Shown here in pieces: positions 5,962 through 10,621 of a stretch of DNA of 10,621 nt. The stretch lies in assembly GCA_964373925.1 (NCBI GenBank), contig CAYJWS010000040.1, positions 1 through 10,621 of the forward strand. Reading direction: 5' to 3'. The first letter of the stretch is position 1. Each line of letters starts with the position of its first letter. The notes beneath the pieces were generated by a model. That model was given only the letters and a program-made list of their open reading frames with translations. It was not told the DNA's origin and searched no databases. This DNA comes from CAYJWS01 sp964373925 (GTDB taxonomy: Bacteria > Patescibacteriota > Patescibacteriia > Buchananbacterales > GWA2-38-13). The position numbers were made by a program, and so were the translations under genes.

Positions 5962-5989
5962 ATTATACTACTTTTGCGCGAATTATCAA
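5962..5989 (-). promoter_or_regulatory. consensus promoter for tRNA-Ile (and probably the hydrolase)
   Basis: Minus strand: TTGATA (5984-5989, 5/6 to consensus), a 16-base spacer, and perfect TATAAT (5962-5967). The predicted start near 5955 leaves a 5' leader of about 13 bases before the mature tRNA. The -35 box overlaps the TGA stop of the upstream DHH gene. Confidence 0.8.
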
Positions 5990-7134
5990 CCGCGTATTTT
6001 TTTCTTGAGCTTTTCTCTCATCTCATCAATAACTTTTTTTTCCGCCTCGCTTATGTGCGTATTGAAGAGCGTAAAGCCCGCCAAATATTTCGTGCCCTGC
6101 GGCTTGTGCTCCGTTGCAAGCGCGAGGACGTCTTCTTGATTATGTATGCTATGTATGATGCCATGCACGTTTAAGCCTTTTTGATAGAGAATGACAATGA
6201 CCTCCACATTGGCAATATCTTTTATAAACTCGTCTACTATGCCCTCGAGGTTTCGCTCGGTAGAGGAGCTTTCAATAAAATCATTCTCCGAGATGAGCGA
6301 CCAGGAGAGCTTGAGTTCCGTATCATGCTTAAGCCGCGCCAAAACCCTTCCCCAAAGATTGATGGTCGGAAGCGTCTTGTTTCTGTAGAGGTTTTTTATA
6401 ATCATGTTTCTGTCGGCATCCATGTCTATGAGCTCTTGCGCGCACTTGAGCGTTTGGGGCGTCACGGTCTGTGTTGTAAAGCTTTTTGTTTTTGAGATAA
6501 TGCCCGCCAAAAGGCATGTGGCAATATCTTTATCAAGGAGTTCTTTTTTAAAATCTGCCAATAAGCGCAGAAGTATTTCCGCCACCGATGTCGCCTTGGG
6601 ATCTATTATGTTTACCTGGCCGAAGTTTTCGTTTGACGGGTGGTGGTCTATATTTATTATGGGCGTATGGAAAAAAAAGTCAGTATGCTCATCATAGATT
6701 TTTCCAAGCGACTCAAGGTCGGGCGTGTCTATGGCAATAATGAGGTCGTATTTATATGGAGCAAACTGCGTTGCAATATGATCTTTTTGAAAAGAGCTGA
6801 ACTTGGGCGTGACATATATGTTAAGGTGTTTGTCTTGGATGTCGTAGCTGAACTGGTCAACTTCGTTGTCTTTAAGATCAAGCGTGATGATGAGTTTTTG
6901 CAGCTCTTCCATTTTCGGGCTCACTTCTTGTATGCCCGGAAGAAAAGCGAGGTTTTCCGGGATGTGAATGTTGTCGCAGACGATATCAAAAGTTTTTCCC
7001 ATTTTTTTTAAGAGCATCCCAAGCGCGGCAGAAGAGGCTAAAGAGTCGGCATGAAAATTTTTTCTAAACGCGACAAGAACATAGTTGCTCTTTTTGATCG
7101 CCTCCTCGAATTGTTGTTCCGTAGTCAATGCCAT
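5986..7134 (-). CDS. DHH-family phosphoesterase-like protein with degenerate metal site
   Basis: 382 residues in the NrnA-like (nano-RNase/pAp phosphatase) layout: an N-terminal DHH domain of about 220 residues, then a smaller DHHA1-like domain. Motif II (IAIDTPD, D136) and the name motif (NIDHH, 161-165) are intact, followed by ATSVAEILLRLL. Motif I, normally H-x-N-P-D-x-D, reads RKNFHAD (24-30): the His is Arg, the first Asp is His, and only D30 remains. Motif IV, normally D-T-G, reads SKTKSF (214-219). The glycine-rich GGGGH of DHHA1 reads KPQGTKY before LAGF. Normal two-metal hydrolysis therefore looks unlikely; an RNA- or nucleotide-binding role is possible. I chose ATG at 7134; an in-frame TTG at 7140 would add two residues. 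No Shine-Dalgarno or clear promoter is visible. It is transcribed toward tRNA-Ile, 43 bases away, and divergently from valS. Confidence 0.85.
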   Translation of the reverse strand: MALTTEQQFEEAIKKSNYVLVAFRKNFHADSLASSAALGMLLKKMGKTFDIVCDNIHIPENLAFLPGIQEVSPKMEELQKLIITLDLKDNEVDQFSYDIQDKHLNIYVTPKFSSFQKDHIATQFAPYKYDLIIAIDTPDLESLGKIYDEHTDFFFHTPIINIDHHPSNENFGQVNIIDPKATSVAEILLRLLADFKKELLDKDIATCLLAGIISKTKSFTTQTVTPQTLKCAQELIDMDADRNMIIKNLYRNKTLPTINLWGRVLARLKHDTELKLSWSLISENDFIESSSTERNLEGIVDEFIKDIANVEVIVILYQKGLNVHGIIHSIHNQEDVLALATEHKPQGTKYLAGFTLFNTHISEAEKKVIDEMREKLKKKIRG

Positions 7135-7169
7135 GCTCAAGGATGGTTAGTTTTAGTGAAGCGGCGTAA

Positions 7170-7267
7170 ACCACTACACCAATAACAATTTTATCAAGTC
7201 TTTTTACTGAAGTTTTTTTATATCACAATATCATATGACTTTTCGATGATACTATTGGTGTGGTGGT
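7170..7267. repeat. long-loop inverted repeat upstream of the DHH gene
   Basis: ACCACTACACCAATA (7170-7184) and TATTGGTGTGGTGGT (7253-7267) are complementary over 15 bases with one G-T pair, separated by 68 AT-rich bases. It could be two binding sites for one regulator or the base of an RNA leader structure. It matches no riboswitch I recognise. Confidence 0.6.
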
Positions 7268-7335
7268 AAATTAAGGCATTGTAGAGGAATATGTCCTTTA
7301 TGTCAAGCAACGATTTTGTATTTATAATAAATTTT

Positions 7336-7440
7336 CTCCCCCTCGTGAGGGGGAGATGAAAGAGGAGGTTTTAGGTATCTCTGAGACCTCCCCCAGCCCA
7401 TCCTCACCTTTCGGTCATGAGCTCAAGGTCGAATGATGAG
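7336..7440. repeat. family C palindromic repeat, intergenic copy upstream of valS
   Basis: CTCCCCCTC (7336-7344) and GAGGGGGAG (7347-7355) form a perfect stem. The following ATGAAAGAGGAGGTTTTAG parallels the cca copy at 2014-2030. A second C-rich/G-rich partial inverted repeat follows, from CCTCCCCC near 7387 to GATGAGGAGGGG near 7445, with ACCTT/AAGGT inside. It ends just before the valS promoter. Confidence 0.65.
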
Positions 7441-7463
7441 GAGGGGAAATAAAGATTTTGCCT

Positions 7464-7492
7464 TTGTCAAAATGGGCATTTTATATTACAAT
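7464..7492 (+). promoter_or_regulatory. near-leaderless promoter of valS
   Basis: TTGTCA (7464-7469, 5/6 to consensus), a 17-base spacer, and TACAAT (7487-7492, 5/6). The valS ATG is at 7502, 9 bases after the -10 box, so the mRNA should carry only about 0-3 untranslated bases. This also excludes the in-frame ATGs upstream at 7433 and 7436. Confidence 0.75.
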
Positions 7493-7501
7493 AAGCACAT
7501 T

Positions 7502-10222
7502 ATGAGTAAAAATATTAATAAGGAAATTCCAAAATTCTATGACGCGTCTTTAGTGGAAGACGCTATCTATAAACGCTGGGAAGAAAGCGGTTTTTTTAAT
7601 CCGGATAATCTGCCGGGCAAGCGCAAGGAGGCGTTTTCTATTTCCATGCCGCTTCCGAATGCGACTGGGATTTTACATATTGGACACGCGATGTTTTTAA
7701 CGATTCAGGATCTGGTAATTCGTTTTCAAAGAATGCGCGGGAAAAAGGCGCTGTGGCTTCCGGGAACGGACCATGCCGCCATAGCCACTCAGACAAAAGT
7801 TGAGAAGATTTTACAAGGAGAGGGAAAGAGCAAGTATGATTTAGGAAGAGAAAAATTTTTAGAGCGTGTTGATGAGTTTGTTGAAGGTTCTCAAGATACC
7901 ATCCGCATGCAGATACGCAAGATGGGATCATCGTGCGATTGGTCGCGGGAACGATTTACACTTGATGCGGGATTATCGGAGGCTGTACGAGAAGCATTTG
8001 TTCGCATGTATAATGATGGCTTGATTTATCGAGGAGAGAGGATTGTGAACTGGTGTCCACGATGCGAGTCAACCCTTGCTGATGATGAGGTTGAATACAA
8101 AGAAGAGAAGGCAAAATTTTATTATTTTAAATATGGGCCTGTTATCATCGGCACGGCGCGTCCAGAGACAAAATTTCTCGATAAGACCATTGTCGTTCAT
8201 CCAAAAGATAAGCGATACAAAAATTTAGTAGGCAAAAAATTCATGGTTGACTGGATTGATGGCAAGATTGAGGCAAACGTTATAGCCGACACCTTGGTTG
8301 ATATGAATTTTGGAAGCGGCGCTATGACCATTACGCCCGCGCATAGCTTTGAAGATTTTGATTTTGCAAAAAAGCATAAGCTTCCGATCGTAAAAATTAT
8401 TGATGAAAAAGGAAATTTTACGAAGGTTGCAGGAAAATTCGTGGGAAGAAACGCGCGGTCATGCCGAGAGGAAATAGTAGAGGTGCTCAAAACGCAAGGT
8501 CTACTAGAGAAGATAGATCAAGATTATATACATAACTTATCCGTATGTTATCGCTGTTCAACTCCTATTGAGCCACTTACCAAGGATCAGTGGTGGATTG
8601 ACGTTAATAAAAAGGTAAAACGTTTGGAAGGGAAATCTCTCAAACAAGCATCTTTGGACGCCGTTAAAAGTGGTCATGTGCGTTTTGTCACGAAGCGATT
8701 TGAAAAGATGTACTATTATTGGATGGAGAATCTGCGCGATTGGTGCATTTCTCGCCAAATTTGGTATGGGCATAGAATACCCGTTTGGTATAGACGGAAA
8801 TCAGAAATTCGAAGCACGAAATTCGAAATCTCCCCCTCTCCCATCCTCTCCCCCGAGGGGAGAGGAGAAGAGGTGAGGGGTATTTCGAAACTCGAAACTC
8901 GAAATTTGGATTTCCACTCGGAGCAGGAGATCTATGTCGGAGTTGAACCGCCACAAGGAGATGGATGGGAGCAGGATCCTGATACTCTGGACACATGGTT
9001 TTCTTCGGGACTTTGGACATTTTCTACTCTTGGCTGGCCTGCCAAGACGCAAGATCTGAAAAATTTTCATCCAACGTCATTTATGGAGACGGGATATGAT
9101 ATTATATTTTTTTGGGTCGCGAGAATGATTTTGATGAGCCTGTACCATACGAGAGAAGTCCCTTTTCATGAAGTGTATCTTCATGGGCTTGTACGCGACG
9201 AGAAGGGGATAAAGATGTCAAAGTCTTTAGGGAATATTATTGATCCGCTTGATGTATGCAAGAAATATGGAACCGATGCCGTGCGCTTGAGCCTTCTTAT
9301 CGGAAATACCGCAGGCAATGATCTTCACTTGGGAGAAGAAAAGATTGCCGGATTTAGAAATTTTACCAACAAGCTCTGGAATATATCGCGTTTTGTGCTT
9401 ATGACGGTTAAGGATGTGAGATTGATTGAAAAAATGCCCAAGCCAAAAACCTTGGCTGACCGATGGATATTGGGGAAACTCCAAGACTTAAATTTAGGCG
9501 TTACAAAAAATTTCAATGAGTATAATTTTTCGCAAGCAGGGGAAGATTTGCGAAATTTCACATGGAACGATTTTGCCGATTGGTATTTAGAGATTGCAAA
9601 AATAGAAAAAGATAAAGATGATATTCTTCTCTATATCTTGCAGGAGCTTTTAAAGATGTGGCATCCATTTACGCCCTTTGTTACTGAAGAAATATGGAAA
9701 AATTTTTCAAAAGATTTATTAATGATTGCGTCATGGCCAAAAATAATACCGATATTAGAAAAGAATAAAGAGGATAAAGCAAATGCTGAATATATCATTT
9801 CGAAGATACAATCAATTATTATTACTCTTCGTAATTTAAAAAATAACAACAATATTAATATTGTCGCTGATGCGATGATGGTTATGCCAAAAGCAGATAA
9901 AGAGTTGTTAAATATAAGTGATTTTTATGGTATTATAGAGAAGCTTGCGCGTGTCAAACTGGTGGATACGCTTGATACTTATATTTCGGGTGCAGTTGGA
10001 AAGATTGAAATACGCCTTTCGGCCACTGGCGTTCAAAATTTGAATAAAGAAAAAATCATCAGATTAATAAGAGAAAAAGAGGAGTATATTAAATCCTTGC
10101 AAATCAAACTAAATAATAAAGATTTCAGAGAAAAAGCACCTCAACAAGTTATCAAGAAAGAAAAAGCCAAGCTTGCAAATGAACGGGCTGAATTGGCAAA
10201 ATTAAGAAGCCAGTTTTTATGA
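7502..10222 (+). CDS. valS: valyl-tRNA synthetase with in-frame repeat insertion
   Basis: 906 residues; charges tRNA-Val with valine in the cytoplasm. It is a class Ia synthetase. PLPNATGILHIGH carries HIGH at 59-62, followed by LPGTDHAAIATQ. Cysteine pairs suggest a zinc site (NWCPRC and VCYRC). The CP1 editing domain shows GTARPETKFLDKTIVVHP and GSGAMTITPAHSFEDFDF. DTLDTWFSSGLW and the KMSKS loop (571-575, GIKMSKSLGNIIDP) follow, then an anticodon-binding domain. The C-terminal 60 or so residues are a charged coiled coil, the ValS tRNA-binding arm, which separates it from IleRS and LeuRS. About residues 432-472 are encoded by a 120-base palindromic repeat placed after GHRIPVWYRR, in a surface loop before EIYVG. 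I chose ATG 7502 because a promoter abuts it and the protein then begins like ValS. The stop overlaps the next gene. Confidence 0.97.
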   Translation: MSKNINKEIPKFYDASLVEDAIYKRWEESGFFNPDNLPGKRKEAFSISMPLPNATGILHIGHAMFLTIQDLVIRFQRMRGKKALWLPGTDHAAIATQTKVEKILQGEGKSKYDLGREKFLERVDEFVEGSQDTIRMQIRKMGSSCDWSRERFTLDAGLSEAVREAFVRMYNDGLIYRGERIVNWCPRCESTLADDEVEYKEEKAKFYYFKYGPVIIGTARPETKFLDKTIVVHPKDKRYKNLVGKKFMVDWIDGKIEANVIADTLVDMNFGSGAMTITPAHSFEDFDFAKKHKLPIVKIIDEKGNFTKVAGKFVGRNARSCREEIVEVLKTQGLLEKIDQDYIHNLSVCYRCSTPIEPLTKDQWWIDVNKKVKRLEGKSLKQASLDAVKSGHVRFVTKRFEKMYYYWMENLRDWCISRQIWYGHRIPVWYRRKSEIRSTKFEISPSPILSPEGRGEEVRGISKLETRNLDFHSEQEIYVGVEPPQGDGWEQDPDTLDTWFSSGLWTFSTLGWPAKTQDLKNFHPTSFMETGYDIIFFWVARMILMSLYHTREVPFHEVYLHGLVRDEKGIKMSKSLGNIIDPLDVCKKYGTDAVRLSLLIGNTAGNDLHLGEEKIAGFRNFTNKLWNISRFVLMTVKDVRLIEKMPKPKTLADRWILGKLQDLNLGVTKNFNEYNFSQAGEDLRNFTWNDFADWYLEIAKIEKDKDDILLYILQELLKMWHPFTPFVTEEIWKNFSKDLLMIASWPKIIPILEKNKEDKANAEYIISKIQSIIITLRNLKNNNNINIVADAMMVMPKADKELLNISDFYGIIEKLARVKLVDTLDTYISGAVGKIEIRLSATGVQNLNKEKIIRLIREKEEYIKSLQIKLNNKDFREKAPQQVIKKEKAKLANERAELAKLRSQFL
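8796..8915. repeat. family B palindromic repeat, copy 2, in frame inside valS
   Basis: Terminal GGAAATC (8796-8802) and GATTTCC (8909-8915) are inverted, continuing into imperfect AAATTCGAA-type arms on both sides. The core is CCTCTCCCC (8835-8843), loop CGA, GGGGAGAGG (8847-8855), with the same arms as in cca. The element is 120 bases, exactly 40 codons, and encodes low-complexity text such as KSEIRSTKFEI and SKLETRNLDF. Confidence 0.88.
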
Positions 10223-10621
10223 AAATGCGAAGATCATATCTTGTAGTTCTTGGATGCGCCGTTCTCGTAGTTGCGGTTTCGTATATTTGGGCGCGGGCGC
10301 CATATCCTTTGTGCGGACGCGGTGGCGGAGAAACTTTGCAGTTTCAGAAATACAATATTTTTTTTGAGTATCCTTCAAACTTATGCGTGTTGGACCGCGG
10401 GGAAAAAGACTTTACAACAGGATTTTTTGTCGACGTAAGTAAAAGGAAGATTCCAAATAACACAAGCAAAATTTCATTTTGGAAAGAAGTGCTGCGAGCG
10501 CGGTTTGGCATGGCCTCGTATATCTTAGACTCAAGCGAAAAAATAGAGATGTTTTTTGTCAACGCTTCATCGCTCGCGCTTCCAAGCGACTCTGTTAAGG
10601 GGCTTTTGAAGGAAAATTATC
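10219..10621 (+). CDS. membrane-anchored protein of unknown function, 3' truncated by the window
   Basis: The ATG at 10219 overlaps the valS TGA (ATGA), so translation is probably coupled and the gene is in the valS operon. The 134 visible residues begin MKMRRSYLVVLGCAVLVV. A basic start and a hydrophobic segment (about residues 6-25) form an uncleaved signal-anchor or signal peptide. The exported part begins ARAPYPLCGRGG and runs through KYNIFFEYPSNLCV, FFVDVSKRK and SSEKIEMFFVNASSLAL without a stop to the end of the window. The NIFFEYPS stretch recalls small exported beta-rich CPR proteins, but I cannot name a family. C13 falls in a poor lipobox (VLGC, too close to the N-terminus), so a lipoprotein is unlikely. 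Two cysteines outside the membrane could pair. No function is proposed. Confidence 0.8.
   Translation, partial: MKMRRSYLVVLGCAVLVVAVSYIWARAPYPLCGRGGGETLQFQKYNIFFEYPSNLCVLDRGEKDFTTGFFVDVSKRKIPNNTSKISFWKEVLRARFGMASYILDSSEKIEMFFVNASSLALPSDSVKGLLKENY

Larger units (their letters stand above)
7135..7501. other. divergent intergenic region between the DHH gene and valS
   Basis: This 367-base stretch holds no gene I can defend. From left to right it contains a 15-base inverted repeat (7170-7184 and 7253-7267), a small TATCAT/ATGATA hairpin (7229-7251), a perfect but isolated TATAAT on the plus strand (7323-7328) without a convincing -35, a G/C-rich palindromic repeat (7336-7440) and the valS promoter (7464-7492). 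A 22-codon reading frame (7291-7359) runs into the palindrome and is not called. Confidence 0.7.

Noticed and set aside
7135..7195. possible tRNA on the minus strand (GGTG-TAGTGGTTTA-CGCC resembles a D arm)
   Set aside because: No anticodon stem, T arm or acceptor stem can be formed around it.
7291..7359. 22-codon frame preceded by GAGGAAT
   Set aside because: It runs into the family C palindrome and stops, and has no recognisable features; chance is the simpler explanation.
7433..7501. upstream ATGs that would extend valS by 23 residues
   Set aside because: The extension lies in repeat-derived sequence and overlaps the -35 and -10 boxes; the protein from 7502 begins as ValS should.
1081..9000. 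CRISPR array suggested by several related palindromes
   Set aside because: Copies are isolated, kilobases apart, partly inside genes, and lack regular spacing or spacers.

Overview
The window looks like a chromosomal piece from an uncultured Candidate Phyla Radiation (Patescibacteria/Parcubacteria-like) bacterium. The reasons are the lysine- and isoleucine-rich small-genome style of the housekeeping genes, starts placed a few bases after -10 boxes with no ribosome binding site, palindromic repeats accepted in frame inside essential genes, and an apparent diversity-generating retroelement target at the left edge. The taxonomic call is inference; no rRNA or ribosomal protein is present to confirm it.

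Left edge (1-246): the last 49 codons of a plus-strand gene. This stretch is GC-rich and almost free of adenine on the coding strand, and it ends in a RFL-x-VRK tail. That is the signature of a DGR variable region in a C-type-lectin-fold target protein. A hairpin just past the stop and a rho-independent terminator follow. No reverse transcriptase or template repeat lies in the window.

292-3057, minus strand: a two-gene RNA-modification operon with a near-leaderless promoter, cca (CCA-adding enzyme with HD domain) then rluD-like pseudouridine synthase, separated by 4 bases. Both genes carry in-frame palindromic repeats.

3058-5280: a palindromic repeat in the intergenic gap, then a gene of clearly different composition for a secreted NHL-propeller/dockerin protein. 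It has its own Shine-Dalgarno and strong terminator and looks like an acquired cassette.

5279-7134, minus strand: an RBBP9/YdeN-type serine hydrolase, a tRNA-Ile with anticodon UAU and no encoded CCA, and a DHH-family protein that has lost key metal ligands. The tRNA has its own consensus promoter and sits 8 bases before the hydrolase start, so both may share one transcript.

7135-7501: a divergent intergenic region with a 15-base inverted repeat and another copy of a palindromic repeat. 7502-10621, plus strand: valS from a near-consensus promoter with virtually no leader, carrying a 120-base in-frame repeat element, then an ATGA-overlapping membrane-anchored protein of unknown function cut by the window end.

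Functional thread: most genes serve translation (tRNA-Ile, the CCA enzyme that must finish that tRNA, a pseudouridine synthase, valyl-tRNA synthetase). The NHL-dockerin gene and the DGR target are the accessory, surface-oriented parts.
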